From Sphingomonas rosea (GTDB lineage: Bacteria > Pseudomonadota > Alphaproteobacteria > Sphingomonadales > Sphingomonadaceae): a stretch of 64,000 bases of DNA. Of the stretch, positions 35,648 to 46,644 are shown in pieces. The stretch lies in assembly GCF_039538065.1 (NCBI RefSeq), contig NZ_BAABBR010000001.1:1-64000 (forward strand). Direction: 5' to 3'. A program made the position numbers and the translations under genes. Below the pieces are notes generated by a model. The model ran no database searches and was not told the origin of the DNA. It worked only from the letters and a program-made list of their open reading frames with translations. Positions within the stretch are counted from its first letter, which is position 1. Each line of letters opens with the position of its first letter.

Positions 35648-37945
35648 ATGAGCTCTCTGCCCCGTTCCGCCGCCGGCATGCCGGATGAACCGCTCGAGCT
35701 GACCGAGGCGGTCGCGCCCCCGGCGGAGGAGTGGGCGACGCAGGGCCAGGAGGAACCTTGGGGCTTGGCGGCGTCGACCCCCGCCACCGAGCGCGGCGCG
35801 GGCGGCCGGCAGGTGCTGGCGGTCGCGCTTCTGGTGCTGGGCGCGGCGTGGATCGGGTTCGTCGCGTGGCAGATCGGGCGGAGCAACGGCGGGCTCGACG
35901 CGCTGCCGGGCTGGCTGTCGCTCGCCGCCGGTCCGTTGGCGCTGCTGGCGCTCGCCTGGCTGATCTTCGGGCGCACCCGCCGGCGCGAGGCCGAGCGCTT
36001 CACCGCGGCGGTCCAGACGATGCAGGCCGAGGCGCGCAGCCTCGAGCAATTGCTTGGCGTGCTCCGCCAGCGGCTCGACGATGAACAGGCGGCGCTCGGG
36101 AGCCATGCCGAGCGGCTGATGCGATTGGGCGACGAGGCGAGCCACCGGCTGGGCGGCGTGACCCGCGAGCTCGGCACGGGCAGCGAGACGCTGAGCCGGC
36201 ATGCGGCGCTGCTCGACCGGGCAGCGGAAAGCGCGCGCAACGACATCGCCGTCTTGCTCGAGGACCTGCCGCGCGCCGAGGCGAGCAGCCGGGCGATGGC
36301 CGAGGAATTGCGCGGTTCGGGCCGCGAGGCGAGCGCGCAGGCCGCGAGCCTCGAGGCGCAGCTGGCGGCGATCAGCGGCCGTGCGCGCGAGGCGGAGGAT
36401 GCCGTCGGCGGCGCGGCGCAGCGACTGGTCGCGCACCTTACGCAGATCGAAAGCGCCGGATCCGCGGCGGCGACCCGCGTCAGCGACGTCGGGACCGGCG
36501 CCTCGGCCGAGGTCGACGCCTTGCTGGTTCGCACGGCCGAAGCGCTGACCAATGTCCGGGCGGGCATCGACGAGCAGGCGGCCGCGGTGCGCGGCCTGAT
36601 GAAACAGAGCGCGGCGGCCCTCGGGGTCGCGGGCCATGAAGCGGCGGAGCGGCTCGGCAGCCGGCTTGGCGCGGCGGGTTCGGCACTCGACGGGCTGACC
36701 TCCCGGATCGCCGAGCAGGATCGCGCGGTGACCGCGCTCGTCAGTGGGCTCGAGCGCCAGCTGGGCGACGTCGACCAGCGCTTCGTCGACCTTGCCGCCG
36801 AGGGCGACCTCAGGGCGCAGGCCGTTGCCACCGCGATCGACCGCGTCCGCCGCGAACTCGACGGGCTGGCGAGCCAGCAGGCCGAGAGCGGCGGATCGCT
36901 CGATTCGCTGGCCGAGCGGACCGAGCAGCTGCGGACGTCGGTCGCCGCGCTCCAGCGCGAATGCGGCGAGGAGCTGACCGGTGCGATGAACATGGCCGAG
37001 GGCGGTGCCGAGCGGTTGCTCGCCGCGGTGCAGGCCGCGCGGCCCGACGTCGAATGGATCAGCGCGGCCGCGGGGCTTGCCAGCCAGCGGCTCGAACAGG
37101 GCACGGCGGGACTGTCGGGACAGCAGGAAAAGCTCGAGACCCTGCTTTCCTCGATCGACAGCGGCGTGGTCGGGGCCGAGCAGAAGCTTTCCGATCTCCG
37201 CACCGCGCTCACCCAGGCGGGCGAGGAAGCGGCGCGCCTGCAGGGCGAGACCGGCCCGGCGCTGGTCCAGGCGATGGTCCAGATCCGCGAAGCCGCGGCC
37301 CAGGCCTCGGCCCGCGCCCGCGAAGCCTTGTCGTCGGTCATTCCGGACACCGCCGACCAGATGAGCGCGCAGGTGCGCGCGGCGCTGACCCAGGCGGTCG
37401 AAAACAGCGTCCGCGCCCAGCTTCGCGAGGTCGAGGCCGTCGCCGAGCAGGCGCTGGTCGCCGCCCGGACCGCGTCCGAAGGGCTGTCGCGCCAGATGCT
37501 CAACATCGGTCGCACGGCGAGCGCGCTCGAACAGCACATGGCCAAGACCGAGGAAGACGAGCGCAGCCGCGAGAGCGAGGCCTTCGCCCGCCGCGCCGGC
37601 ACGCTCATCGACCAGCTCCACTCGGCCTCGATCGACGTCGGCCGGATCATGTCGGACGAGGTCGATGACCGCGCCTGGGCGGCCTATCTCAAGGGGGACC
37701 GCGGCGTCTTCACCCGCAAGGCGGTGCGGATGCTGTCGGCGGGCGAGGTCCGCAACCTCGACCAGCAATTCGGCGCGGACCACGAATTCGCCGAATCGGT
37801 GACGCGCTACGTCCAGGATTTCGAGGCGATGCTCCGCCGCGTCGCCGGCGAGCGCGAGGGCGGGATGATGGCGGTGACCCTGCTGTCGAGCGACATGGGC
37901 CGGCTCTACACCGCGCTGGCGCAGGTGCTGGAGCGGCGACGCTAG
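35648..37945 (+). CDS. Large membrane-anchored coiled-coil protein (TipN-like topology)
   Basis: 765 residues. An acidic N-terminus, two membrane helices (about 55-77 and 89-108), then about 600 residues of Ala/Glu/Arg/Gln-rich helix predicted to be coiled coil, with no enzyme motif. The C-terminal part (from about 640) is a more compact conserved-looking segment. The topology equals that of Caulobacter polarity factor TipN, but no sequence identity can be asserted. A polarity, division or envelope scaffold is the best guess. Confidence 0.75.
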   Translation: MSSLPRSAAGMPDEPLELTEAVAPPAEEWATQGQEEPWGLAASTPATERGAGGRQVLAVALLVLGAAWIGFVAWQIGRSNGGLDALPGWLSLAAGPLALLALAWLIFGRTRRREAERFTAAVQTMQAEARSLEQLLGVLRQRLDDEQAALGSHAERLMRLGDEASHRLGGVTRELGTGSETLSRHAALLDRAAESARNDIAVLLEDLPRAEASSRAMAEELRGSGREASAQAASLEAQLAAISGRAREAEDAVGGAAQRLVAHLTQIESAGSAAATRVSDVGTGASAEVDALLVRTAEALTNVRAGIDEQAAAVRGLMKQSAAALGVAGHEAAERLGSRLGAAGSALDGLTSRIAEQDRAVTALVSGLERQLGDVDQRFVDLAAEGDLRAQAVATAIDRVRRELDGLASQQAESGGSLDSLAERTEQLRTSVAALQRECGEELTGAMNMAEGGAERLLAAVQAARPDVEWISAAAGLASQRLEQGTAGLSGQQEKLETLLSSIDSGVVGAEQKLSDLRTALTQAGEEAARLQGETGPALVQAMVQIREAAAQASARAREALSSVIPDTADQMSAQVRAALTQAVENSVRAQLREVEAVAEQALVAARTASEGLSRQMLNIGRTASALEQHMAKTEEDERSRESEAFARRAGTLIDQLHSASIDVGRIMSDEVDDRAWAAYLKGDRGVFTRKAVRMLSAGEVRNLDQQFGADHEFAESVTRYVQDFEAMLRRVAGEREGGMMAVTLLSSDMGRLYTALAQVLERRR

Positions 37946-37948
37946 GGC

Positions 37949-38209
37949 CTAGTTGTAGAAGTCGAGGTCGCCGATCTCGATCCAGCCGAAGACGTAATTG
38001 GCGTAGAACAGCGCGAACAGCGCCAGCGAGACGATGCCCGAGCGGACGAGGTGCCGCTTGAGGTCGAAACGGTGCGGCGCGCTGTCGGCCTGCCCCGCGA
38101 CCTTGGCGGCGCCCACTTCCTCGTCGGTGCGAACGCCGAACGGGAGCAGCAGGAACGCCGTGAAGGTGAAGAACAGGAAGTAGATAGCGAGCGCGGACGC
38201 CGGCTTCAC
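37949..38209 (-). CDS. DUF1467 family membrane protein
   Basis: 86 residues from GTG 38209, overlapping the ribonuclease J stop as GTGA. Two membrane helices (about 5-24 and 56-76) around PFGVRTDEEVGAAKVAGQ, the DUF1467 signature. Last gene of the long nuo run. Function unknown. Confidence 0.88.
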   Translation of the reverse strand: MKPASALAIYFLFFTFTAFLLLPFGVRTDEEVGAAKVAGQADSAPHRFDLKRHLVRSGIVSLALFALFYANYVFGWIEIGDLDFYN

Positions 38210-39840
38210 AGGCGGGTCACCAGCACTTCGACCGTCGGCTTCTTGCCGGTCCACAGGGTCGCGCAACGGCGCACCGCGAGGCGCACGTCTTCCTTGAGCT
38301 TCTCGGGATCGCGGCCGGGCTCGACCGCGCGGGCGGCGGTCTCGGTGCAATCGCGCAGGAAGTCCTCGAGATCGGCCTCGACCGGAAGGCCGACCGGACG
38401 GACCACCGGATCGGCGGCGACGCGGCCGCCCGACCCGATGACGATGCTCACCGCGATCACGCCCTGGAAGGCGAGGCGGCGGCGCTCATTGATCGTGTTG
38501 CCGTCGGCGGGAAGGATGACGTCGCCGTCGAGCACGAGGCGGCCGACGCGCTCCTCGCCGAGCTTCCTGGGATTGCCCGGTGCGAGGCGGATGAGGTCGC
38601 CATTCTTCTGGACGAGCGCGCTCGGGACGCCGTTGGCAAGGCCGAGGCGGGCCTGCTCGAGCATGTGGCGTTGCTCGCCGTGGACCGGGATCAGCAATTT
38701 CGGACGGATCCAATCGTACATCTGGACCAGTTCGGGGCGTCCCGGATGGCCGGAGACATGGACGTGCGCCTGGCGCTCGGTCACGGTGCGGACGCCGAGC
38801 TCGGCGAGCTGGTTCATCACGCGGCCGACGGCAGTTTCATTGCCGGGAATCTGGCGCGAGGAGAAGATGACGGTGTCGCTCTCGCCGAGCTTGAGTTCGT
38901 GCTGACCGGCGGCGATGCGGCCCAGCGCGGCACGGGGCTCGCCCTGCCCGCCCGTCGCCACCACCAGCAATTCTTTGCGCGGAAGCCGCATTGCCTCGTC
39001 GTAGCGGACGGTCTCGGGGAAGTCGGTGAGGTAGCCGGTGGCCTTGGCGACCTTGATGTAGCGCTCGATCGACCGGCCCGCGACCGCGACCCGGCGACCG
39101 CTCTCCTCGGCGACGCGGCCGATGGTGTGGAGCCGGGCGGCGTTCGACGCGAAGGTGGTGACGAGGACCCGGCCGGGGGCCGCCTCGACCGTATCGAGCA
39201 GGCCGTCGAACACCGACGCTTCCGACCCCGAGGCGACCTCGGTGAAGGCGTTGGTCGAATCGCAGACCATGACATCGATGCCGAGGTCGCCGATCGCGCG
39301 CAGCTTCTCGGGGCTGGTCGGGTTGCCGAGCACGGGCGTGGGGTCGATCTTCCAGTCGCCGGTGTGGAAGATGCGGCCGAGCGAGGTCTCGATCAGCAGC
39401 GCATTGGCTTCGGGGATCGAGTGGGCGAGCGGCACGGGCGTGACGCGGAACGGCCCGAGGTCGAGCACGTCACCCGGACGGATGAGCTTCAGCGGCACCT
39501 GGCCGGTCAGCCCCTCTTCCTCGAGCTTGTGGGCGATGAGGCCGGCGGTGAAGGGCGTCGCGTAGAGCGGGACCTTCAAGTCCGCGGCGAGATAGGGCAG
39601 CGCGCCGATATGGTCCTCGTGGCCGTGGGTCAGGACGAGGCCGACGAGGTCGCGGCGGCGGCGCTCGATGAAGTCGAGGTCGGGCAGGACGAGGTCGATG
39701 CCGGGGTAATCGGCCTCGCCGAAGGTCATGCCGCAATCGACCATCAGCCACTTGCCCTCGCAGCCGTAGAGATTGACGTTCATGCCGATCTCGCCCGAAC
39801 CGCCGAGCGCGAGGAAGAGAAGTTCGTTGCTGGATTTCAC
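38206..39840 (-). CDS. rnj: Ribonuclease J
   Basis: 544 residues. Metallo-beta-lactamase/beta-CASP ribonuclease with endo- and 5'-3' exonuclease activity. The zinc motif [14 protein letters not shown] is intact, as are [14 protein letters not shown] and the C-terminal [15 protein letters not shown]. Start GTG 39840 overlaps the coaX stop, matching the pattern of this operon; a longer ATG start at 39867 would intrude into coaX. Confidence 0.93.
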   Translation of the reverse strand: MKSSNELLFLALGGSGEIGMNVNLYGCEGKWLMVDCGMTFGEADYPGIDLVLPDLDFIERRRRDLVGLVLTHGHEDHIGALPYLAADLKVPLYATPFTAGLIAHKLEEEGLTGQVPLKLIRPGDVLDLGPFRVTPVPLAHSIPEANALLIETSLGRIFHTGDWKIDPTPVLGNPTSPEKLRAIGDLGIDVMVCDSTNAFTEVASGSEASVFDGLLDTVEAAPGRVLVTTFASNAARLHTIGRVAEESGRRVAVAGRSIERYIKVAKATGYLTDFPETVRYDEAMRLPRKELLVVATGGQGEPRAALGRIAAGQHELKLGESDTVIFSSRQIPGNETAVGRVMNQLAELGVRTVTERQAHVHVSGHPGRPELVQMYDWIRPKLLIPVHGEQRHMLEQARLGLANGVPSALVQKNGDLIRLAPGNPRKLGEERVGRLVLDGDVILPADGNTINERRRLAFQGVIAVSIVIGSGGRVAADPVVRPVGLPVEADLEDFLRDCTETAARAVEPGRDPEKLKEDVRLAVRRCATLWTGKKPTVEVLVTRL

Positions 39841-40625
39841 GGTCGGTCCTTGCGGGTTCGCTGCCACAGCAGCGCCAACCCCTGAATGGTGAGATCGGGT
39901 TCGATTCGGTCGAAGACCCTGGTGTGGGTCTGGAACAGGGTCGCGAGGCCGCCGGTGGCGATGGTGGTGACCGGTCGCCCGATTTCGGCCTTCACGCGGG
40001 CGAGCAGGCCCTCGATCATCGCGACATAGCCCCAGTAGATGCCGCTGAGCATCTGGCTGTTGGTCGTGCGGCCAATGACGGTCGGATCGGAGGGCGCCTC
40101 GATCGCGATTCGCGGGAGCTTGGCGGCGGCAGCGACCAGGGCGTCGAGGCTGAGGTTGATTCCCGGCGCGATGATTCCGCCCTTGTAGGCGCCGTCATAG
40201 TCGACGACATCGAAGGTGGTGGCGGTGCCGAAGTCGATGACGACGAGGTCGCCGGGATAGGCGGCGTGCGCAGCAATGGCGTTCAACGCGCGGTCGGCGC
40301 CCACGTTCTGCGGCTCGTCGACGTCGAGGCGGATGTCCCAGGCGGCCCGCCCCTGCCCCGCCACCAGCGCTTCCTGCTTGAAATATTTCTGCGCAAGAAC
40401 CTGCAGGTTGTGGAGCGCGCGCGGGACCACGGTGCCGATCATCACGCCCTCGACGTCACCGCGCGCATAGCCTTCGAGGCTGAGCAGCTGGTGCAGCCAG
40501 ACGGCATATTCGTCGGCAGTGCGGCGGGGATCGGTGGCGATCCGCCAGCGCGCGGCAATCTTTCCATCGCCATCGACCAGAGCGAAGACGACATTGGTGT
40601 TTCCCGCGTCGATGGCGAGCAGCAT
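39837..40625 (-). CDS. coaX: Type III pantothenate kinase
   Basis: 262 residues. First step of CoA synthesis: ATP-dependent phosphorylation of pantothenate, of the feedback-insensitive type. DAGNTN near the N-terminus, [12 protein letters not shown] and [14 protein letters not shown] hold the phosphate-binding and catalytic Asp residues. ATG 40625 lies one base from the birA stop. Confidence 0.95.
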   Translation of the reverse strand: MLLAIDAGNTNVVFALVDGDGKIAARWRIATDPRRTADEYAVWLHQLLSLEGYARGDVEGVMIGTVVPRALHNLQVLAQKYFKQEALVAGQGRAAWDIRLDVDEPQNVGADRALNAIAAHAAYPGDLVVIDFGTATTFDVVDYDGAYKGGIIAPGINLSLDALVAAAAKLPRIAIEAPSDPTVIGRTTNSQMLSGIYWGYVAMIEGLLARVKAEIGRPVTTIATGGLATLFQTHTRVFDRIEPDLTIQGLALLWQRTRKDRP

Positions 40626-40626
40626 G

Positions 40627-41337
40627 TCAGGCGGTTCCGAGCATCACGTCGGCGGCGTGGATGCGCCGCTCCTCGCCGCTTGGCAAGGCGAGGCGAAGCG
40701 CACCGTCGGGCGCGAGCCCGGCGAACGTGCCCGCGAGCTTCTCGTCGGCGGCGGCGTGAACGCTGAGCGGGGTGCCGACCGGATGCGCGCTTTCGAGCCA
40801 CAGCGCTTGGGATGCGACCGGATCGGTGCGCCAGCGCTCGAGCTCGCGGGTGAGCGAGGCGGCGAGGATGGGCGCAAAGGCTTCGCGGCTGATCAGCATG
40901 ATGGTCGACAGCGCTGCGGTGGCGCGGCCTTCGATCTGGGGCGCCTGTGCGAGATTGACGCCGAAGCCGGCGACCACGCGGTCCTCCTGCCGCTCGAGGA
41001 GGATCCCCGCGAGCTTGGCGCTGCCGAGGAGAAGGTCATTGGGCCACTTTAGCATGAGCCCGGTGGCCGGCGCCGCGGCCTCGACCGCGCGGATCAGTGC
41101 CAAGCCCGCGACCAGCGCGAGGCCCGCGGCAGGCGGATCACCGGGGCGGAGGCGGATCAGGGTCGAGCCGTGGAAATTGCCGCTCGGGCTGTTCCAGACG
41201 CGATTCTGGCGGCCGCGCCCCTGGTCCTGGTGCGCGGCGACCAGCCACTCGCCTTCGGCAGCCCCGGTTTGCGCAAGCAGGTCGCTGTTGGTCGAGCCGG
41301 TCCGCTCGACGAAGCGAATCCGCGGAATTGAGGTCAG
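40627..41337 (-). CDS. birA: Biotin--[acetyl-CoA-carboxylase] ligase
   Basis: 236 residues if started at CTG 41337, whose CTGA overlaps the nuoN stop. The essential TGSTNSD segment lies only 13 residues in, and no ATG/GTG/TTG precedes it in this frame for many codons, while the first internal ATG (41103) would remove the GRGRQNRVW biotin loop. KWPNDLLLG and [10 protein letters not shown] complete the catalytic domain. No DNA-binding domain, so it is an enzyme only. Confidence 0.9.
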   Translation of the reverse strand: MTSIPRIRFVERTGSTNSDLLAQTGAAEGEWLVAAHQDQGRGRQNRVWNSPSGNFHGSTLIRLRPGDPPAAGLALVAGLALIRAVEAAAPATGLMLKWPNDLLLGSAKLAGILLERQEDRVVAGFGVNLAQAPQIEGRATAALSTIMLISREAFAPILAASLTRELERWRTDPVASQALWLESAHPVGTPLSVHAAADEKLAGTFAGLAPDGALRLALPSGEERRIHAADVMLGTA

Positions 41338-42758
41338 AAGACGCTCGCGGCGTTGGCGGCGGCGGCGGTGAGCGGGCCGATCAGGAAGTAACCGACCGGG
41401 CTGATGATCAGCGCGGTGGCGAAGATGAGCCCGCTCTCAAGGCCGCTCTTCGCCGGGGCGTAACGCTCTGCCGGGGCATCGAAGTACATGACCTTGATGA
41501 CCTTGAGATAGTAGTAAGCCCCGACCACGGTCAGCGCGGCGGCGGCAAGCGCGACCCACTGGAGCCCGGCGGCAACAGCGGCCTGGAAGACCATCAGCTT
41601 GGGCCAGAAGCCGAACAACGGCGGGATGCCGGCGAGACTGAACATGAACATGGCGAGCGCCAGCGCGAGCAGCGGCCGGGTCTGCGACAGGCCCGACAGG
41701 CTGGCGAGGCTCTCGACCGGACGGCCTTCGGCGTCGCGCATCCGCAGCACGCACAGGAAGGCGCCGAGCGTCATCACGACATAGACCGCGACATAGACCA
41801 GCACCGCCTGCGCGCCCTCGCGGCCACCGGCGCCAAGGCCGACCAGCGCGAAGCCGACGTTGTTGATCGAGCTGTAGGCGAGCAGTCGCTTCATGTTGTT
41901 CTGGCCGTAGGCGGCGACCGCGCCGAGCACGATCGAGGCCAGCGCCGCAAAGATCACGATCTGCTGCCACTGCGCGGTGACCGGGCCCATGGCATCGAGG
42001 CAGACGCGGGTGGCGAGCAGGATGGCGGCGGCCTTCTGGCCGGCGGCGAAGAAGGCCGCGACCGGGGTCGGCGCGCCCTCGTAGACGTCGGGCGTCCACA
42101 TGTGGAACGGCACGGCCGAGATCTTGAAGGCGATGCCGGCGAGCGTGAAGACAAGGCCGAACAGGAGGCCGAGGCTCGCGCTGTCGCTGGCGAAGGCGGC
42201 GGCGACGCCCGTGAAGAGGGTCGTGCCGGCAAAGCCGTAGAGCAGGCTGATGCCGTAGAGCAGGATGCCGCTCGCAAGGCCGCCGAGGACGAAGTACTTC
42301 AGGCCGGCTTCGGCCGAGCGCTCGTCGTGGCGGCGGTAGGAGGCGAGGACGTAGGCCGAGAGGCTCTGCAGCTCGAGACCGACGTAGAGCATCATGAGGT
42401 CGCTGGCCGAGACCATGACCGACGCGCCAAGCGCCGAGAGCAGGATCAGGACCGCATATTCGGCGCCATGCTCCTGGTCGCGCTCGAACCAGTTGTGCGC
42501 CATCACGATGGCGACCGCAGCCGAGAGGAAGATGATCACCTTGCCGAAGGCCGCGAAGCCGTCGGCGGCCCACATGCCGTCGAACACCGGGCCGGCGGTC
42601 TGCGGCGCGCCGATCAGCGCGACGGTCGCGCCGAGCAGGAGGAGAATCGCGCCCCAGTGGGTGAGCGAACCGGCGCGGCGGACGAAGGCCGCGACCATCA
42701 TCAGGACAATGGCGCCGGCACCGAGGATGATCTCGGGCAGGATCGAAGCGGCGTTCAT
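41334..42758 (-). CDS. nuoN: NADH-quinone oxidoreductase subunit N
   Basis: 474 residues, about 14 membrane helices; antiporter-like proton-pumping subunit of complex I. Conserved helix segments include LLAYSSINNVGFAL with the pump lysines nearby, and GIPPLFGFWPK. ATG 42758 overlaps the nuoM stop. It passes directly into birA. Confidence 0.96.
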   Translation of the reverse strand: MNAASILPEIILGAGAIVLMMVAAFVRRAGSLTHWGAILLLLGATVALIGAPQTAGPVFDGMWAADGFAAFGKVIIFLSAAVAIVMAHNWFERDQEHGAEYAVLILLSALGASVMVSASDLMMLYVGLELQSLSAYVLASYRRHDERSAEAGLKYFVLGGLASGILLYGISLLYGFAGTTLFTGVAAAFASDSASLGLLFGLVFTLAGIAFKISAVPFHMWTPDVYEGAPTPVAAFFAAGQKAAAILLATRVCLDAMGPVTAQWQQIVIFAALASIVLGAVAAYGQNNMKRLLAYSSINNVGFALVGLGAGGREGAQAVLVYVAVYVVMTLGAFLCVLRMRDAEGRPVESLASLSGLSQTRPLLALALAMFMFSLAGIPPLFGFWPKLMVFQAAVAAGLQWVALAAAALTVVGAYYYLKVIKVMYFDAPAERYAPAKSGLESGLIFATALIISPVGYFLIGPLTAAAANAASVF

Positions 42759-44290
42759 CAGTGCGCCTCCCCGGCGGCATGTTCGGGTTGGGCGGCGACC
42801 GGACGACCGGGCGTCGGGCGGCTGTCACCGGCGGGCGTCACGCGCTCGATCCGGGTCAGCAGGCGGCCGACGTCGGCGCGCATCGGCGCCATGAAGCTTT
42901 CAGGGTACACGCCCATCCACAGCACGACCGCGGCGATCGGGGCGAGCAGCAGCCACTCGCGCTTGTCGAGGTCGACCATCGCGCTCGCCTCGGCGGTGCG
43001 GGCAGTGCCGTAGCAGATGCGCCAGTAGAGGTAGAGCATGTAGGCGGCACCGAGGATGATGCCCGTGGTCGCGAAGATCGCGCCCCAGGTCGACACCTCG
43101 TAGGTGCCCATCATCGCCAGGAACTCACCGACGAACCCGCTGGTGCCGGGCAGGCCGACCGCCGCCATGGTGAAGAGCAGGAACATGACGGCATAGGCCG
43201 GCATGTTGTTGGCGAGCCCGCCGTACTTCGCGATCTCACGGGTGTGCATGCGGTCGTAGATGACGCCGACACACAGGAAGAGCGCGCCCGAGACGAGGCC
43301 GTGGCTCAGCATCACCACCAGCGCGCCCTCGATGCCCTGCCGGTTGAAGGCGAACAGGCCGAAGGTGACGAACGCCATGTGCGCGACCGACGAATAAGCG
43401 ATCAGCTTCTTCATGTCGTTCTGCACGAGGGCGACGAGGCTGGTGTAGACGATGGCGATGCTCGACAGGCCGAACACCAGCGGCACGAACTGCGCGCTCG
43501 CGTCGGGGAACATCGGCAGGCTGAAGCGGATGAAGCCGTAGCCGCCCATCTTCAGCAGCACGCCGGCAAGGATCACCGAGCCCGCGGTCGGCGCCTGGAC
43601 GTGCGCGTCGGGAAGCCAGGTGTGGACCGGCCACATCGGCATCTTGACCGCGAAGCTTGCGAAGAACGCGAGCCACAGCCAGGTCTGGAGGCCCGGCGCG
43701 AAGTCATAGGCCATCAGCGTCGGGATATCGCCGGTGCCCGCCTGGCCGATCATCACCAGCATGGCGATCAGCATCAGCACCGAGCCGAGCAGGGTGTAGA
43801 GGAAGAACTTGTAGGCGGCCTTGATCCGCTCGACCCCGCCCCAGATGCCGATGATGAGATACATCGGAATGAGGCCGGCTTCGAAGAAGATGTAGAAGAG
43901 CAGGAGGTCCTGCGCCATGAAGACGCCGAGCATCAGCGCCTCCATGAGGAGGAAGGCCGCCATATATTCGGGGACGCGCTTCTCGATCGCGCGCCAGCTG
44001 GCGCCGATGCAGATCGGCATCAGGAAGACGCTGAGCATGATCAGCATCAGCGCGATGCCATCGATCCCGAGCTTCCAGTTCAGGTAGGGCGTGCCGAGGC
44101 TGATCGCCTCGCGGAACTGCCACTGGGCGCCGTTGGGGTCGTAGGCGGCCCACAGCATGATGCCGAGCGCGAACAGCGCCAGCGTCGTGCCGAGCGCGAG
44201 CCAGCGCGCGCCGTTGGCCTGGAGGAACAGGCAGCCGAGCGCGCCGAGCAGCGGCAGGGCGATCATCAGGGAGAGGATGGGAAAGCTCAT
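42758..44290 (-). CDS. nuoM: NADH-quinone oxidoreductase subunit M
   Basis: 510 residues, about 14 helices, antiporter-like. Family markers: [37 protein letters not shown] (in parts), [14 protein letters not shown]. The glutamate and lysines used in proton transfer sit in those helices. One base separates it from nuoL. Confidence 0.97.
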   Translation of the reverse strand: MSFPILSLMIALPLLGALGCLFLQANGARWLALGTTLALFALGIMLWAAYDPNGAQWQFREAISLGTPYLNWKLGIDGIALMLIMLSVFLMPICIGASWRAIEKRVPEYMAAFLLMEALMLGVFMAQDLLLFYIFFEAGLIPMYLIIGIWGGVERIKAAYKFFLYTLLGSVLMLIAMLVMIGQAGTGDIPTLMAYDFAPGLQTWLWLAFFASFAVKMPMWPVHTWLPDAHVQAPTAGSVILAGVLLKMGGYGFIRFSLPMFPDASAQFVPLVFGLSSIAIVYTSLVALVQNDMKKLIAYSSVAHMAFVTFGLFAFNRQGIEGALVVMLSHGLVSGALFLCVGVIYDRMHTREIAKYGGLANNMPAYAVMFLLFTMAAVGLPGTSGFVGEFLAMMGTYEVSTWGAIFATTGIILGAAYMLYLYWRICYGTARTAEASAMVDLDKREWLLLAPIAAVVLWMGVYPESFMAPMRADVGRLLTRIERVTPAGDSRPTPGRPVAAQPEHAAGEAH

Positions 44291-44291
44291 C

Positions 44292-46337
44292 TTAGCGGGT
44301 CATCACCCAGGTCGCCGCGCCGACCAGGCCGAGCAGCATGACGAGGGCATAGGAGTTGAGGTAGCCGGACTGGAGCCGGGCGGTCATCCGGTTGCCGACG
44401 CCGACGGCATAGGCCGCGCCGTGCGGACCGAAGCGGTCGATCGTCTGCTCGTCCCCGCGCTTCCAGAAGAAGCGGCCGAGCGCGAGCGCCGGACGGACGA
44501 AGAGCCACGCGTAGAGCTCGTCGAAATACCACTTCTTCATCAGGAACTGGTGGATCGGGCCGGTGGCGGCGACGATCCGGCCCGGCGCCGAAGGATCGCG
44601 GATGTAGTTGTTCCAGGCGATGGCGAGCCCGATCAGCATGACGATGCCGGGGGTGAACTTCACCCATTTCGGCACCTGGTGGCTGGCGTGCATCAGATGC
44701 TCGTTGAACACGAGCGCGCCCTTCCAGAATTCGCCGGCATGCTCGGGGTTCACGAAATAATGCTCGAAGGCGAAACCGGCGAAGACCGCGCCGAGGCTGA
44801 GGATGCCGAGCGGCACCAGCATCGACCACGGGCTCTCGTGCGGGTGATAGCCCGCGGTGCCGGTGACCGGCGCGGCGGCGGCCGAATGCGAACTGTCGCC
44901 ATGCTCCTCGTCCGGGTGATCGTGATGATCGCCGTGGACCGCATGCTGGATGTGCTCGGACGCGGCCCAGCGGGCCTTGCCGAAGAAGGTGAGGAAGATC
45001 AGCCGCCAGCTGTAGAAGCTGGTGAGGAGCGCGGCGAAGGCGCCGACGAAGAAGGCGAGGTGGCCGTGGACGGTGCCGCTCGCGAACGCGCTCTCGAGGA
45101 TCGAGTCCTTCGAATAGAAGCCCGCGAAGCCGAACACTCCGATGATGCCGACGCCGGTGATCGCCAGCGTTCCGAGCACCATCGCCCAGAAGGTCAGCGG
45201 GATCTCCTTCCGAAGCGCGCCATAGTAACGCATGTCCTGTTCGTGGTGCATCGCGTGGATGACAGAGCCCGCGCCGAGGAACAGCAACGCTTTGAAGAAG
45301 GCGTGGGTAAAGAGGTGGAACATCGCCGCGCCATAGGCACCGACGCCCGCGGCGAAGAACATGTAGCCGAGCTGCGAGCAGGTCGAATAGGCGATGACGC
45401 GCTTGATGTCGTTCTGCACCAGCCCGACGGTCGCCGCGAACAGCGCGGTCGCGAGGCCGACATAGGTGACGACGGTCATCGCGGTCGGCGACACCTCGAA
45501 CATTGGCGACAGGCGGCAGACCATGAAGACGCCGGCGGTGACCATGGTCGCGGCGTGGATCAGCGCCGACACGGGGGTCGGGCCTTCCATCGCGTCCGGA
45601 AGCCAGGTGTGGAGGCCCAATTGCGCCGACTTGCCCATCGCCCCGACGAACAGCAGCAGGCAGAGCAGGGTCATGGTGTCGACGTGCAGGCCGGCGAAAC
45701 CGATGGTCGACCCCGCCATGCCCGGCGCCGCCGCGAGGATCGCGGGGATCGAGACGGTGCCGAAGACGAGGAAGGTGCCGAAGATGCCGAGACTGAAGCC
45801 GAAGTCGCCGACGCGGTTGACGACGAACGCCTTCATCGCCGCGGCATTGGCCGACGGCTTGTAATACCAGAAGCCGATCAGGAGGTAGGACGCGAGGCCC
45901 ACCCCTTCCCAGCCGAAGAACATCTGGATCAGGCTGTCGGCGGTCACGAGCATCAGCATCGCGAAGGTGAACAGCGACAGATAGGCGAAGAAGCGCGGCT
46001 GGCTGGGGTCCTCGTCCATGTAACCCCAGCTGTAGAGGTGGACGAGGCTCGAGACGGTGGTGATCACCACCAGCATGACCGCGGTCAGCGCGTCGACGCG
46101 CAGGCTCCAGTCGACCACGAGGTCGCCCGAGCGGATCCAGTCGAGGACGGGCACGACCGAGGCCTCGGCCGAGCCGTTCATGAAGCTGATGAAGACCGGC
46201 CAGCTCAGGGCACAGCTGACGAACAGCGCGCCGGTGGTGACGACCTTGGCCGGCACCTTGCCGATCGCACGGCCGCCGAGGCCCGCGACGATCGCGGCCA
46301 GGAGCGGCAGGAAGACGATGAAGACGATCGGATGCAT
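44292..46337 (-). CDS. nuoL: NADH-quinone oxidoreductase subunit L
   Basis: 681 residues, the largest antiporter-like subunit with a long C-terminal lateral helix. [24 protein letters not shown] (in parts) and [15 protein letters not shown] are diagnostic. A His/Asp-rich insert ([17 protein letters not shown], about 467-483) lies between helices, as in many alphaproteobacteria. Confidence 0.97.
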   Translation of the reverse strand: MHPIVFIVFLPLLAAIVAGLGGRAIGKVPAKVVTTGALFVSCALSWPVFISFMNGSAEASVVPVLDWIRSGDLVVDWSLRVDALTAVMLVVITTVSSLVHLYSWGYMDEDPSQPRFFAYLSLFTFAMLMLVTADSLIQMFFGWEGVGLASYLLIGFWYYKPSANAAAMKAFVVNRVGDFGFSLGIFGTFLVFGTVSIPAILAAAPGMAGSTIGFAGLHVDTMTLLCLLLFVGAMGKSAQLGLHTWLPDAMEGPTPVSALIHAATMVTAGVFMVCRLSPMFEVSPTAMTVVTYVGLATALFAATVGLVQNDIKRVIAYSTCSQLGYMFFAAGVGAYGAAMFHLFTHAFFKALLFLGAGSVIHAMHHEQDMRYYGALRKEIPLTFWAMVLGTLAITGVGIIGVFGFAGFYSKDSILESAFASGTVHGHLAFFVGAFAALLTSFYSWRLIFLTFFGKARWAASEHIQHAVHGDHHDHPDEEHGDSSHSAAAAPVTGTAGYHPHESPWSMLVPLGILSLGAVFAGFAFEHYFVNPEHAGEFWKGALVFNEHLMHASHQVPKWVKFTPGIVMLIGLAIAWNNYIRDPSAPGRIVAATGPIHQFLMKKWYFDELYAWLFVRPALALGRFFWKRGDEQTIDRFGPHGAAYAVGVGNRMTARLQSGYLNSYALVMLLGLVGAATWVMTR

Positions 46338-46338
46338 G

Positions 46339-46644
46339 TTACCCGCGCATGGAGTCGGCTGCGTCGACCGCGATGGTCCCGCGCCGGCGGAAGAAGATGA
46401 CCAGGATGGCGAGCCCGATCGCGGCCTCGGCGGCGGCGACGGTCAGGACGAACATCGCGAAGATCTGCCCCTTCATGTCGCCCAGGTAGGCGCTGAAGGC
46501 GACGAGGTTGATGTTCACCGCGAGCAGCAGGAGCTCGATCGCCATCAGCATCAGGATGACGTTGCGGCGATTGAGGAAGATGCCGAGCACGCCGATCACG
46601 AACAGGATCGCCGAGACGGCGAGATAATGGGTCAGGCCGATCAC
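46339..46644 (-). CDS. nuoK: NADH-quinone oxidoreductase subunit K
   Basis: 101 residues from GTG 46644, overlapping the nuoJ stop (GTGA). Three helices; the two proton-path glutamates lie in [12 protein letters not shown] and [11 protein letters not shown]. Start choice gives the standard [12 protein letters not shown]-terminus. Confidence 0.96.
   Translation of the reverse strand: MIGLTHYLAVSAILFVIGVLGIFLNRRNVILMLMAIELLLLAVNINLVAFSAYLGDMKGQIFAMFVLTVAAAEAAIGLAILVIFFRRRGTIAVDAADSMRG

Noticed and set aside
34387..37650. 1087-codon minus-strand open frame opposite the coiled-coil gene
   Set aside because: It is Ser/Ala/Arg-rich with no domain, spans two real genes antisense, and is a normal by-product of very high GC at third codon positions.
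44157..46400. 747-codon plus-strand open frame across nuoL
   Set aside because: Antisense to nuoL; Glu/Arg/His-rich composition mirrors the real gene's codons, with no recognisable motif.
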